Below, piece by piece: positions 16,504-26,723 of a stretch of 64,000 bases of DNA; the first letter of the stretch is position 1, and each line of letters begins with the position of its first letter. The stretch spans positions 682,001 through 746,000 of the forward strand of contig CANLBN010000002.1 in assembly GCA_947488935.1 (NCBI GenBank), read 5' to 3'. Below the pieces are notes generated by a model. It had not been told where the DNA came from and made no database searches. It saw nothing but the letters and a program-made list of their open reading frames with translations. This stretch comes from an uncultured Pseudomonadales bacterium. GTDB lineage: Bacteria > Pseudomonadota > Gammaproteobacteria > Pseudomonadales > Cellvibrionaceae. Both the position numbers and the translations under genes were made by a program.

Positions 16504-18405
16504 TCAAGCAATAGTATTATTTTTAAGTACTTTGGGCCAGCTAAAATAAAAGGTTGTTCCCTGCCCTATCGTTGATTCTAAATATACCTTACCACCATAA
16601 TATTCGACAATTTTTTTAATCATCGATAAACCCATACCACTGCCTTCTATTTCATCACGGGGTTTAAGTGTTTTAAACATCTTAAAAATATTTTCATGCT
16701 GTTTTGCATCGATCCCAATACCATCATCACTAACAGCAAATGTATAAAAATCCTCTTCCTCGGTACAGCTAACATGAATCGACCCATTGTCTCGGTCATG
16801 ATGCTTAACCGCATTACTCAATAAATTACGCAACACTTGCTCAAAGGGTGCAACAGCGGTAGAAAAAACAGGTAAATCATCTTCAATAGTCAATGTAAAT
16901 GTCGATGGTGAGGCATTCAATATAAACAGTTCCTCCACTAATGCGGCACAATCTGCAGTGCTTATTTTCTCTTCGTCTCGACCAATACGGGAGTAAGCTA
17001 ACAAATCATTGAGTAATGCTTCTAAGCGTTGAACACGCTGGCGCATCAATGTTAAATTCTCGGGTATTTCTGCCATTTTTCCCATTTCAAGATCTTCTAT
17101 CACCCAGCTGGCTAGCTGGTCAATCCCGCGTAATGGCGATTTTAAATCGTGGGAGGCCACGTAGGCAAAATCTCTCAAATCCCGATTAGAACGCTCAAGC
17201 TCCCTTGTTTGTTGCTCTGCAAATTGTTTAGCGGCTTCTGCTTCTTCCATCATGCTAACGAGTTTCTGGCGCTTACTGGTCAATTCTTCTACATGCTCTT
17301 CGAGTTGTTGATTTTTATAAAATAAATCTTTGGTACGCTCTGTGACAGTCGCTTCTAATTGGATATTATCCTGTTGAATTTGTTGATTTAATCGATAAAT
17401 GCGACGCCCACTGATCCTACTTTGTATTAGTTCATAAATACATATACCCAATAAAACGCTCAACAATACCCCGCCAGCCATTATCCAAATAGCTGATAGT
17501 GGGCTTTCAGTGCGCTCGCGCAAGCTATCAGTCATACTTAAATGAAGCCGCCAGTCTCTTTGTGGGAGATTTAAGCTAAAAGAAAAATCGGCATTAGTAT
17601 TAGTATCGCCATACAATAAATCATCCTTCCCAGAAGTATGATCAGTTAGTGTCAGTAATAGGTTTTCTTGTATGGCGAGTTGCTGCGCGCTATCAATTAA
17701 ATTATTGATCCGAAAAACGCCCGATATAAACCCCTTTAAGGCGTTTTTGCGCGCGCTAGCATTATTAGAAGAATAAACGGGAAGTAGCATTAAAAAGCCA
17801 AATGAATCGCCTACCTCTTGTACAAGGCGAATTTTTGCAGTCGCTGTTATTTCACCACTGTCGCGAGCAAAGTCTAAGGATACGCGGCGTATCAAATTAC
17901 TGTTGATATCAAAGCCAAGAGCCTTACGGTTGCTTTCAATGGGTTCTATATAAGTAACGGGATAATAGTAATCTGATTGCGTACGGGTAATTATTTCCCC
18001 TTGGCTATTACGTTCGATAACACGAAAGTCAGGGTGATACTTTTGCATAGTGGCTACAAAGTCACTGCGCTGATCGTGCTTAACAATGGGGACCCAGCTT
18101 AAAGCTTGAATATATTCATGTCTATTATCGAACAATGTTGTTGCATAGACAGTAAATTCCTCTCGCGTTACTAGATCACTCGAGCGATAAAAAGCCTCTA
18201 AAGCACGTATATCATTTATCGCTAATTCAATTGACTCGTGTAACCGGGTTTGAATTTGTTCTGCAATAGCCTGTAATTTAGCCTGTGATTCTTGGCGTAA
18301 TTGGTGTTTTATGGTTAATGACAAATAACTCGTACAAAGAATACCCGTAGCGATAACAATAATGGTTAAGAGCCACTTTTTGGAGTGTATTAGGTAGGCA
18401 CTCAT
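16504..18405 (-). CDS. CHASE-domain membrane histidine kinase
   Basis: 633 residues. A membrane helix at about 12-32, a periplasmic CHASE-like sensor domain (about 70-290; FVATMQKYHPDFRVI, YYPVTYIEPIESN, ALGFDINS), a second helix about 303-325, a long coiled coil to about 405, then HisKA with phospho-acceptor SHDLKSPLRG and HATPase_c with NLLSNAVKH, DDGIGID and GSGMGLS. It should sense a small extracellular ligand and pass phosphate to the receiver encoded 102 bases downstream. CHASE ligands include cytokinin-like and peptide compounds; none is predictable here. A solute-binding protein encoded 750 bases away is a possible ligand carrier. Confidence 0.9.
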   Translation of the reverse strand: MSAYLIHSKKWLLTIIVIATGILCTSYLSLTIKHQLRQESQAKLQAIAEQIQTRLHESIELAINDIRALEAFYRSSDLVTREEFTVYATTLFDNRHEYIQALSWVPIVKHDQRSDFVATMQKYHPDFRVIERNSQGEIITRTQSDYYYPVTYIEPIESNRKALGFDINSNLIRRVSLDFARDSGEITATAKIRLVQEVGDSFGFLMLLPVYSSNNASARKNALKGFISGVFRINNLIDSAQQLAIQENLLLTLTDHTSGKDDLLYGDTNTNADFSFSLNLPQRDWRLHLSMTDSLRERTESPLSAIWIMAGGVLLSVLLGICIYELIQSRISGRRIYRLNQQIQQDNIQLEATVTERTKDLFYKNQQLEEHVEELTSKRQKLVSMMEEAEAAKQFAEQQTRELERSNRDLRDFAYVASHDLKSPLRGIDQLASWVIEDLEMGKMAEIPENLTLMRQRVQRLEALLNDLLAYSRIGRDEEKISTADCAALVEELFILNASPSTFTLTIEDDLPVFSTAVAPFEQVLRNLLSNAVKHHDRDNGSIHVSCTEEEDFYTFAVSDDGIGIDAKQHENIFKMFKTLKPRDEIEGSGMGLSMIKKIVEYYGGKVYLESTIGQGTTFYFSWPKVLKNNTIA

Positions 18406-18696
18406 AGAATATCCCTAATATTATCAAGGTAGTAAAACAATTTAGGATATAACATTATCGTTAAATTTTCTGTTTGTTGATTAAATTTGGCCACATCTAA
18501 CCCCCACCTATCGGTTTACCTACTTGAGCACACTAACTCTTGCTCACAGTCGAAATATTATTGTTAAGTTTAGCATGTGGTTTGTAGTGTATTAGCAATA
18601 AGTCACTATTTGTTAATAAGGCCATTCATTTGTTATACCTCTTTTAGCGCTAAAGCAGGTATAATGCGCATTAATTTTATGTTGAGAGATTTAAGT

Positions 18697-19137
18697 ATGC
18701 CATCAATTCCCGTAGAGATATTAATGGTAGAAGATAATCCTGGCGATATAGAGCTCACCAAAGAAGCTTTATCGGCAGGAAAGCTACGAAACCATCTACA
18801 TATTACTGAAGATGGAGAGCAAGCTCTGGATTTTCTTTTTAAGCGTAATGGCTATGAAGATGTTCCTCGGCCTGATTTAATTTTACTTGACCTTAATTTA
18901 CCAAAACTGAATGGCCGCGAAGTTTTAGAAGAAATTAATAAAGATAAGTCGCTCGCTTGCATTCCCGTCATTGTGTTATCTAGCTCTGAAGATAATAAAG
19001 ACATACAAGAGATGTATGCCTTAAATGCTAATAGCTTTGTGACTAAGCCCGTAAAAATCTCAGACTTTTTGAGTGTTGTTCAAGCCATAGAGCACTTTTG
19101 GATAGAAATCGTCAAATTACCTAGTGGCAAAAATTAA
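18697..19137 (+). CDS. Rcp1-like single-domain response regulator
   Basis: A 146-residue receiver of the Rcp1/phytochrome-associated type: VEDNPGDIELTKEAL, phospho-acceptor in LILLDLNLPKLNG, VIVLSSSED and VTKPVKISDF. The start at 18697 (MPSIPVEILMVEDN) is taken because REC begins immediately there; in-frame ATGs further upstream would add a hydrophobic non-homologous tail of up to 40 residues. It converges on the solute-binding protein gene with only 17 bases between. No output domain, so it acts through protein contacts. The cognate kinase is not certain; the two kinases at 20.7-23.3 kb are candidates. Confidence 0.88.
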   Translation: MPSIPVEILMVEDNPGDIELTKEALSAGKLRNHLHITEDGEQALDFLFKRNGYEDVPRPDLILLDLNLPKLNGREVLEEINKDKSLACIPVIVLSSSEDNKDIQEMYALNANSFVTKPVKISDFLSVVQAIEHFWIEIVKLPSGKN

Positions 19138-19154
19138 TAATAAACGAATAGTGT

Positions 19155-20612
19155 TTATTGCAGTATCTGCTGTAACGCTGGTGGATACTTAGCTTTTAAC
19201 TTTAACCATGTTTTTTTCTGCTTGGCGTAGCCAACCTCTCTGGTTAACAGCTTCCATTTTGTTGCTGTTATGTCTAGCGCTTGTTTAGCCGTTAATGAGC
19301 CCTTATAAGCCAAATAAATATTCTCTTGTAAGGATGCAAGGTATGCTCCTTGGTTATGAAGGTAAAAATCAGGGATGCTTTCCTTCATACTCGTTTTATG
19401 TGCCTCTAAAAACTCTTTTGTATATGCCTTTTGAATTGCCGCATTTGCATAATGCTCCTCTCGAAATGGGTCGAAAAAGCCATCTTTCTCTAAGGCCAGC
19501 GAAGACATAACAGGGCTACACGCAAATAGTGTAAATAAATAAGCAACTTCGGGGTGCGGACATTGTGCCGAGACGACGTAGTTCCAACCCCAGTTAAAAA
19601 TAGGACAACTAATCTCTGAACCTGCAACAGTACCGCCAGGCGTAGGCCCAAATAATAACTGGCCCTTAACAAGTGATTCGCTGCTATTTAGGTGTTTTTG
19701 AGTCCCGCCCCAACCGATATTACAAAAGGTCTGGCCTTTACTAAAGGTTTCCCAGTTATCAAATAAACCATCAGAACCTACTTTAGGATGAAGATGTTTA
19801 GAGACATTCAGCATCTCTTGTAGAGCAGCTATCCCCGCTTTATTATTAATTTGTGGGGTTAATTTATCATCTAAAGGGAAGTAACCTTTTGCATGAAAGC
19901 GTGACCACCATTCCCATGCTCCATAACCCGGAACACGAAACAAACACCCGCCGTACTGCTGTTTATTGGGTGCATGAAAAAAGCAAATCATATCATCGAG
20001 TTGCTCCCATGTAGTGGGTATGGCTAAAGCATAGCCATATTCTTTTATAAAGGCTTTTTGGTTGTTTTTATCTTCGATGAAATTTTTATTATAAAACATC
20101 AAATAAGTGTCACCATCTGTTTGGTAACCATAAAAATTATTATCTACATAATCGCCGTCATCATACAGCTGGTATCTCTTATAATCTGTTGGTTCGTACT
20201 TTTTAGCATAGTTATTTAAGTTTTTAAGCACACCTGCATCAACTAAATCAGGCAAGCCAAAAGTGGCAGGCAGGGCTATATCGAAGTAAGAGTCATCTAA
20301 TGCTGTTTTAAATAAAATATTTGAATTTATATCGTTAACGCCTACCTCTTTAAGCTTGATATCAACGGTGGTTTCCTTAACAAAACGCGCTACTACAGGC
20401 TCTATATTGGCTAATGAGCCTTGAGGGTAAAGCAATGTTAACTTGATTTTTTTGCCACTTAAAAGGCGATTAACATGTTGTATAATGTCTTTATCTAAAG
20501 AGGTTAATCTAGTCGTAGTCGTTTGTGCATCGCTGGCAAGTAGTTGGGTTGATGGTAGTAAATGACTACTTGCTAATAAAGAACTAATTAGCAATTCTCG
20601 GCGTGTTGGCAT
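19155..20612 (-). CDS. Extracellular solute-binding protein (family 1, ABC sugar-type), orphan
   Basis: 485 residues. The N-terminus MPTRRELLISSLLASSHLL has a twin-arginine-like TRRELL followed by a hydrophobic stretch and a cleavage site near LLA-SDA. The mature protein shows the family 1 periplasmic binding pattern: ALPATFGLPDLVDAGVLKNL, MFYNKNFIED, PTTWEQLDDMI, and GKGQ-like WETFSKGQTFCNIGWGG. It is normally the binding component of an ABC sugar importer, but no permease or ATPase gene is adjacent. Its genes on both sides are kinases and receivers, so it may serve as a periplasmic sensor partner instead of a transporter part. That role is inference. Confidence 0.82.
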   Translation of the reverse strand: MPTRRELLISSLLASSHLLPSTQLLASDAQTTTTRLTSLDKDIIQHVNRLLSGKKIKLTLLYPQGSLANIEPVVARFVKETTVDIKLKEVGVNDINSNILFKTALDDSYFDIALPATFGLPDLVDAGVLKNLNNYAKKYEPTDYKRYQLYDDGDYVDNNFYGYQTDGDTYLMFYNKNFIEDKNNQKAFIKEYGYALAIPTTWEQLDDMICFFHAPNKQQYGGCLFRVPGYGAWEWWSRFHAKGYFPLDDKLTPQINNKAGIAALQEMLNVSKHLHPKVGSDGLFDNWETFSKGQTFCNIGWGGTQKHLNSSESLVKGQLLFGPTPGGTVAGSEISCPIFNWGWNYVVSAQCPHPEVAYLFTLFACSPVMSSLALEKDGFFDPFREEHYANAAIQKAYTKEFLEAHKTSMKESIPDFYLHNQGAYLASLQENIYLAYKGSLTAKQALDITATKWKLLTREVGYAKQKKTWLKLKAKYPPALQQILQ

Positions 20613-20717
20613 AATAAGGATCGCTTTTTTATTAGATTATTTTTAGTCTGTGCGGCTTAAGGCATTAAATGCTATGCTTTTGTCCAAAAAGTATAGCAAA
20701 CAAAGGCATTATGTAAA

Positions 20718-22622
20718 ATGAGTTTCCCCCAACCCTCGATTCAAACCAGTTTGTTACTAACATTAATTTTATTGTCGAGTTTGGCTATAGCATCTTCTCT
20801 TATCTCTCTGGGCGCCTTTAACCGCATAGCTATTGACCAAAACAAACTTATGTCGCAATCGTTACCTGCAATGCGGACTGCAAACCAACTTACAAATGCT
20901 GGCTTAGACTTATTAGATATAGGAAACTCACTTAATAGAACAATAACAACGCTGGAATTAAAAAATATCAAAAGGGATGCAGAACTACTTTTTGACGACG
21001 TTGAAACCCATGCAAAGCTTTTAAAAAACAATAATACGGAACCTTTATCGGCTATTGAGCCTTTAGAAGACAGAATACAAAAGCTCATATCTAACATACA
21101 AGATCAAATATTACTGCAAGATGAGATAATTCGCGTCGAGAGTAAATTGATCAGTGAGCGAGATTTATTAACGAGTATCTTAGATGAATCTGATATTGCT
21201 ATTAAACTATTAGAATCAGAAATATCTCTCAATATTATTGAAGATAATCCTACTCAAGAAATTTCCCCAGCTAGCTTATCACCACTAATAGAGTTTCGTT
21301 TTATTATTCAAAACATGAATAGAATCGTTAATCATTCACGGCTAGCGGCATCATTACTCGAAATAGAAGAAGAAAAGAACTTATATCGCCTAGAAGTTAA
21401 AAAAATGATTTCTATTTTTTTAAAAATAAGTAAAGACAATAGAGCAACTTTGGTAGAGAGTGCCAATTTAATCAATGATAGCTTTATTAAAGACGACAAT
21501 TTATTTGCAGTTTGGTCACTTAAATCAAAAAAAACATTACAGTTAAATAATATTCAAATCAATAATATTGATTTGAATCAAAGGCTGAGTGATTTTTATA
21601 CAAACATCTCTAAAAAATCAAATACTGAAATAGACAATAAAGCAAGTCAGATATTAGCGTCGCTTGATGCATCAAAACTCGTATTAATTATTGTCGCTAC
21701 ATTAGCTTTTTTTAGTAGTATTTTGTTTTATCTCTTTTTTATTCGCCCTAAAATATCTAATCGGCTATTAAAGCTATCAAAGGCTACTCAGTTAATCGCT
21801 AATGACCAATACGACACACAGATAGATACTGTAGGTACCGACGAAATATCTATTATGGCTCGATCGCTTGACTATTTTCGTAACCAATTAATAGAAAAGA
21901 ATATTGCAGAGCTAGAGCGTGAAAAATTAATAGAAAAGCTATCGCATTCTAATACAGATTTAGAGCGATTTGCCTACAGCTGCTCCCACGATTTACAAGA
22001 ACCTATTCGTATGATTTTGAGTTTTTCTGAGTTATTACAGAAAAAGTCTTTAGATAAATTAGATCCAAAATCTTTAGAGTATTTAGGTTATATCAATCAA
22101 GGGGCTGAAAACGCAAGAGCTTTAGTTCAAGACATGTTGGATTATAGTCGGCTTGACCAAACATCGGTTGAAAAACAATGGGTATCTATTGATGCAATTT
22201 GCAAGCAAGCAAATCTCATTACAGTCGTGATTCAGCAAGAAAAAAAGGGGAAATTTACTTGGGAAAACGGAGAAAAGGAAATATATGGTATCACCCCACA
22301 ATTAGTGCAATTAATAACTAATTTGGTCTCTAATGGGTTAAAATATAATAATAATGACACGCCGCAAGTTAAACTAACCGCCTCAGAGACAGAAACCGAT
22401 TATATTTTATGCGTAGCAGATAACGGCATTGGCATTGATAGCCGTTATCATAATAAAATATTTGATATATTTAAACGATTAGTCAACAGAAGAGAATACT
22501 CCGGATCTGGCATTGGCTTGTCCATTTGTAAAAAAATTACAGAGAATCATGGCGGTAAAATTTGGGTTGAATCTACTATTGATACGGGTAGTAAATTTTA
22601 TTTTAGTTTACCTAAACAATAA
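20718..22622 (+). CDS. Membrane sensor histidine kinase (HAMP, HisKA, HATPase)
   Basis: 634 residues: membrane helix about 11-33, a large helical periplasmic domain with coiled-coil character to about 315, second helix about 316-340, HAMP about 340-395, HisKA with SCSHDLQEPIRMI, and HATPase_c with NLVSNGLKYNN, DNGIGID and GSGIGLS. The kinase core is of the phytochrome-like group, as in the CHASE kinase, suggesting similar receiver partners. The second, cytosolic kinase gene follows 29 bases later on the same strand, so the two are probably co-transcribed. The signal is unknown. Confidence 0.9.
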   Translation: MSFPQPSIQTSLLLTLILLSSLAIASSLISLGAFNRIAIDQNKLMSQSLPAMRTANQLTNAGLDLLDIGNSLNRTITTLELKNIKRDAELLFDDVETHAKLLKNNNTEPLSAIEPLEDRIQKLISNIQDQILLQDEIIRVESKLISERDLLTSILDESDIAIKLLESEISLNIIEDNPTQEISPASLSPLIEFRFIIQNMNRIVNHSRLAASLLEIEEEKNLYRLEVKKMISIFLKISKDNRATLVESANLINDSFIKDDNLFAVWSLKSKKTLQLNNIQINNIDLNQRLSDFYTNISKKSNTEIDNKASQILASLDASKLVLIIVATLAFFSSILFYLFFIRPKISNRLLKLSKATQLIANDQYDTQIDTVGTDEISIMARSLDYFRNQLIEKNIAELEREKLIEKLSHSNTDLERFAYSCSHDLQEPIRMILSFSELLQKKSLDKLDPKSLEYLGYINQGAENARALVQDMLDYSRLDQTSVEKQWVSIDAICKQANLITVVIQQEKKGKFTWENGEKEIYGITPQLVQLITNLVSNGLKYNNNDTPQVKLTASETETDYILCVADNGIGIDSRYHNKIFDIFKRLVNRREYSGSGIGLSICKKITENHGGKIWVESTIDTGSKFYFSLPKQ

Positions 22623-22651
22623 ATTATTATACACATACAAGGCAATGAGTT

Positions 22652-23344
22652 ATGCCAGTAGATGAAGAATACTTACAAAATGTAATGCGTGCTATATCTC
22701 ATGATATGGGGGGAGCTTTACGTGTTGCTGTTGGCTTTTCGACCTTGCTATTAGAAAAAAATGCCGAGACTTTAGACGAAAAAGCCATCGAATGGTTAAG
22801 CCTCATCAAAAACGATGGAAAAAAATCCCAAGATAAATTGATAGCGCTATCTCGTTACGCAAGATTATATAACATGGAGCTGGATGAACAAAAAGAATGC
22901 GATATAAGCACAATATGTAAAGATGTAGTAGATGCCCTCGGTATAGAGAAAAATTATCCTGAATTCTCCGTAAATATCGCCCCGAAACTACCGAATATTA
23001 TGGGGCATAAAACACTCTGGTCCGAATTATTATCTGAAATCATTACTAATAGTGCTATACACTCAACAAACTCCTCCCCTGTCACCTGTCGCATTTACTC
23101 TATTGTGACAACAGATCAAATATCTATAATCATAGAAGATAATGGTATTGGCCTTACGCCTAAACAAATAAAATTAGCTTTTTCACCCTTTCGCAGTATG
23201 GATGGGGATGGTGTGGGAATGGGGCTATCTATTAGCAAGCGTATTGCTGAAATTGAAGGTGGTCAATTGCAAGTGGAACAAGGTGAGAACGAAGCAGGCC
23301 TAAAGGTGCTAATTAATTTACCTATATCCCTATTAATTTGCTGA
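22652..23344 (+). CDS. Cytosolic histidine kinase core without sensor
   Basis: 230 residues with no membrane segment and no sensor domain. It has HisKA-like AISHDMGGALRVAVGF with a candidate phospho-His, then HATPase_c: SEIITNSAIHS (N box), EDNGIGLTP (G1) and GDGVGMGLSISKRI (G2). Much shorter than typical kinases, so it probably receives input by contact with another protein, plausibly the membrane kinase encoded just upstream, forming heterodimers or a relay. There is no phosphatase-type or receiver domain. The arrangement is unusual but both motifs look functional. Confidence 0.82.
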   Translation: MPVDEEYLQNVMRAISHDMGGALRVAVGFSTLLLEKNAETLDEKAIEWLSLIKNDGKKSQDKLIALSRYARLYNMELDEQKECDISTICKDVVDALGIEKNYPEFSVNIAPKLPNIMGHKTLWSELLSEIITNSAIHSTNSSPVTCRIYSIVTTDQISIIIEDNGIGLTPKQIKLAFSPFRSMDGDGVGMGLSISKRIAEIEGGQLQVEQGENEAGLKVLINLPISLLIC

Positions 23345-23514
23345 CACCCATTTATACGTAAACCAAGCCGAAATTCTTAGCTATAGCACTATGACTTTAT
23401 TAAGGCATTGATACTTGAGTAATAGTTTTACCCTTAGTACAGGAGATGAAAAGATTACTCTAGCCCAAAAACATGACCTTAGCTGCAATAATCAATTAAT
23501 ACACATTTTTAAAC

Positions 23515-24372
23515 TCATAGGTCTTTCTCAGCTTCGCTGATTCGCTCTTGTCGGTCTTGCTCTTCTTGCATCACCGCTTTGATTTCTTCTAGCACGGCAT
23601 CTACATCTGCGCTGTTGCTGTCATCTTCAAACTTGCCGGTAAGGGTTGAGTTAGGCGTTAAGTTGCCCTCTTCGAACAGCGCCCACATTTCTTTAGCGTA
23701 TTGGGTGTCTAATAAGGCAGGTGCAAATTCGCTATAATATAGACGTATTTTATTGACATCACGGGCAAACATTTCTTGTGCGTTGTTATTCGCAGCAGCA
23801 TTAACCGCTTGTGGTAAATCGATAATTACTGGGCCAAACTCATCAACCAGTACGTTAAACTCTGATAGATCACCGTGTACAATGCCTGCGCAAAGCATGA
23901 GCATAATGTAGTGCATCATGAGGGTGTGGTCTTCAATTGCTTGCTCTTGTGACATTTCGACATCACCGAGCCGTGGGGCAACGTCACCCGCTGCATCGGT
24001 TACTAATTCCATCAATAATACGCCATCAACGCACCCAAAAGTTTCGGGTACGCGCACCCCTGCACTAGCTAGGCGGGATAAAGCATCAACCTCGGCATTT
24101 TGCCAAATTTCTTCTTGTTGTTGGCGGCCATAGTTCGAGCGCTTACCTATGGCTCGTGCTTGACGACCACTGCGAACTTTTCGTCCTTCTTGGTATTGTG
24201 CGGCTTTTTTAAAGCTGCGTTTAATCGCATCTTTATAAACTTTTGCACAGCGAATATTGTCACCACAGCGGACAATAAAAATATCGGCTTCTTTGCCGCT
24301 CATTAGTCGGTTGATAACCTCATCGATTAGGCCATCATCAACGAGTGGCTGTAGGCGTTTGGGTATTTTCAT
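23515..24372 (-). CDS. RIO-type serine protein kinase (bacterial RIO1-like)
   Basis: 285 residues of an atypical protein kinase. Motifs: LMSGKEADIF (nucleotide loop), CAKVYK with the catalytic Lys, GRQARAIGKRSNYGR, the hinge LLMELV, catalytic HGDLSEFNVLV and metal-binding IIDLPQAV. An acidic C-terminal tail (about 240-285) follows. Related bacterial proteins have been described as RIO1-like kinases in pseudomonads; cellular targets are not established. It is transcribed alone. Identification is confident; physiological role is open. Confidence 0.9.
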   Translation of the reverse strand: MKIPKRLQPLVDDGLIDEVINRLMSGKEADIFIVRCGDNIRCAKVYKDAIKRSFKKAAQYQEGRKVRSGRQARAIGKRSNYGRQQQEEIWQNAEVDALSRLASAGVRVPETFGCVDGVLLMELVTDAAGDVAPRLGDVEMSQEQAIEDHTLMMHYIMLMLCAGIVHGDLSEFNVLVDEFGPVIIDLPQAVNAAANNNAQEMFARDVNKIRLYYSEFAPALLDTQYAKEMWALFEEGNLTPNSTLTGKFEDDSNSADVDAVLEEIKAVMQEEQDRQERISEAEKDL

Positions 24373-24610
24373 GGAGTATTTAATCTGCTATTAATCATGG
24401 TTGTATCGGGTAGGCTTTGTATGCGTTGTATATCTCGATCAGACAAAATGTCACCATTAACGTTAAAGGTGTTTATAGGCGAATGGCGATCTATTAATCA
24501 ACTATTAATACTTTTAGGTGTTGATCTTATCAGAGTTTTGCAGAGTTTATATATCGACTAATCTTATTTAACGCTGAGAATTACTCTAGCTTTGCTTTAA
24601 AAATTATCAA

Positions 24611-26440
24611 TTAAGAAAGTGTGTATATAACAGGCAATAGGAACGACAAGCTCAACCAGACAATAAGCGTTAATGGAACGCCAACGCGCACAAAATCCAT
24701 AAAGGTATATCCGCCTGCATTCATCACTAGTAAATTAGTTTTATATGCCATCGGTGTGGCATAGCTCATATTGGCGCCAAACAGTACCGCAATAACAAAA
24801 GGTTCCGGATTTAGCTGGAGTTGCTGAGCAATGCTAATAGCAATGGGTGTACCGATAACAGCCGCCGCATTGTTAGAAACAATGTTAGTCAAAATAGCCA
24901 TTAATAACATAAGCCCCGAGAGAATAATTGCCGGCGAAGCACCCGTGGTTATAATAACGAATACCTGTGCGAGATACTCGGCACCGCCAGTTTTTAGCAG
25001 CGCTGAGCCTAGGGCCAAACTCGCCACTACAATTAAAATAACCTGAGTACTTAGCGCCATAGAAGCATGGCGCCATGTCAAACAACCGGTTATTAACATT
25101 AGTAGCACGCCACACACGGCACTAATAGCAATAGGTGCAAGACCAAAGGCTGCAACAACGACGATACCAGCCATAATCAATAACGCGGTTAACGACTTGT
25201 CGGTGTGAGGTAAATCAGTGGTTGCATCCAGTACCAGTAATTCACCGGCACGTTTGGTTTCTGCTATTTCTTTATCGCGCCCTTGTACCAACAAAATATC
25301 ACCCGTACGTAGGCGAACGTGCTCTATTTTTTTGCGCAGAGTTTCGAGTGTGCTACCTTTGCGTGATATCGCCAATACGAGTAATTGATAACGATCGGCA
25401 AAATTTATCTGCCTCAGTGTAGTATCTTGCAAGGGAGAGCCTTCCACCACAATAATTTCAGCGATTTGCTGGTCTTCACCCGACAAGGGGTGCTCTTCAT
25501 CAAGCTTAGTATCGCCCACATATAATGTGGCTCCAAGCACGCTCTCAAATTCCTTAAGATTATCCGGCGTATCTTTTACCAATAATTTATCACCGGCTTT
25601 GATGAGAGCATCGGGTAGCGGCATGATGAAAGTGCCATTGTCACGCATTATCCGTGACACTTCCATCACGCCACCAGTTGCTGAGATAAGTTCGGCGAGT
25701 GTTTTATCACTACCCTCTTCTAAAATAGCCAGTTGTGCAGAGAATATTCTGGGAGAAGTATCGGTAAGCACGGGTTGCCTTGTGGGTAGGAGCAGTGGTG
25801 CTATTAGCCATAAATACATGATAGCGATACTGGCAACGATGGCAGCGGGGATAAAAAAGTCAAACATCTGTATTTTTTGCATCCCCATATCTGACGCAAC
25901 AGACACCACCAATAAGTTAGTGGAAGTACCAATGCTGGTACTCATACCACCGACTAGCGTCGCAAAACCCATAGGCATTAACATGCCCGTAGACGATGTA
26001 CCATTGCGCAACGACACACTAATAAGGATTGGCAAGAGTAATATAACAATGGGAACATTGTTAACAAAGGCACTGAGAAAAGCACCGACAACAAGAGTAA
26101 GTAACATACTAAGCGCTGGGCTCAGCTTCCACAAATTCGCAAGGTTTCGACCCAGTGGCTCGAGTGCACCGGTACGTACAAGTCCATTACCCGCTATCAT
26201 TAGCGCGCATACAGCCACCAATGCCTCGTGACCAAAACCACTAAAAAAATCTACTGCTTCAAGATGCTCGCCCTGAGCCGTAGTGTAAGGAAAAACAGTA
26301 AAACCAGTAATGAGTAATACCAGCACAAACAAGCTTGAGGTTTCGATGGCAATTTTTTCACGACTAAAGAGAATAAGCGCCACTACAACCAGCGCGAGCA
26401 TGGCCAAGGTATGAGGTTCTGGCATAGGTGGGAAATTCAT
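24611..26440 (-). CDS. SLC13-family permease with two RCK/TrkA-C domains
   Basis: 609 residues: a membrane half (about 1-205) of the divalent anion:Na+ symporter/ArsB type with conserved NNVPIVILLLPI and SIGTSTNLL, a cytosolic middle (about 225-395) containing two TrkA-C/RCK_C modules (GTFIMPLPDALIKAGDKLLV and YQLLVLAISRKG...RTGDILLVQG), and a second membrane half with SNNAAAVIGTPIA. The ATG at 26440 is chosen because AGGTGA precedes it by eight bases; the longer GTG start falls inside that ribosome site. Likely substrates are sulfate, dicarboxylates or similar anions, with nucleotide-linked gating through RCK_C. Specificity is unknown. Confidence 0.88.
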   Translation of the reverse strand: MNFPPMPEPHTLAMLALVVVALILFSREKIAIETSSLFVLVLLITGFTVFPYTTAQGEHLEAVDFFSGFGHEALVAVCALMIAGNGLVRTGALEPLGRNLANLWKLSPALSMLLTLVVGAFLSAFVNNVPIVILLLPILISVSLRNGTSSTGMLMPMGFATLVGGMSTSIGTSTNLLVVSVASDMGMQKIQMFDFFIPAAIVASIAIMYLWLIAPLLLPTRQPVLTDTSPRIFSAQLAILEEGSDKTLAELISATGGVMEVSRIMRDNGTFIMPLPDALIKAGDKLLVKDTPDNLKEFESVLGATLYVGDTKLDEEHPLSGEDQQIAEIIVVEGSPLQDTTLRQINFADRYQLLVLAISRKGSTLETLRKKIEHVRLRTGDILLVQGRDKEIAETKRAGELLVLDATTDLPHTDKSLTALLIMAGIVVVAAFGLAPIAISAVCGVLLMLITGCLTWRHASMALSTQVILIVVASLALGSALLKTGGAEYLAQVFVIITTGASPAIILSGLMLLMAILTNIVSNNAAAVIGTPIAISIAQQLQLNPEPFVIAVLFGANMSYATPMAYKTNLLVMNAGGYTFMDFVRVGVPLTLIVWLSLSFLLPVIYTLS

Positions 26441-26723
26441 TATTATTGTCACCTGTAATTTGATCAGTTAAATAACCGACTTATTGATTGATAGAGATAA
26501 ATCCATAAACTCTTTGAGATCAGGAATCCTAGAGCTGAAATGACTCACCTTTTTAGCCTATTTAATTTAGAAACAATGCCTATTCACTATTAATTATACC
26601 GTACAAATAACACTAAAAATCGACTCTGAGACTATTGCTTTTACTATACTTGCCCCGCGACAAACTATTCAAAATAGTACAAATCAACCCGAGCCCTACA
26701 GCTATATTATCGATAGCCGACCC

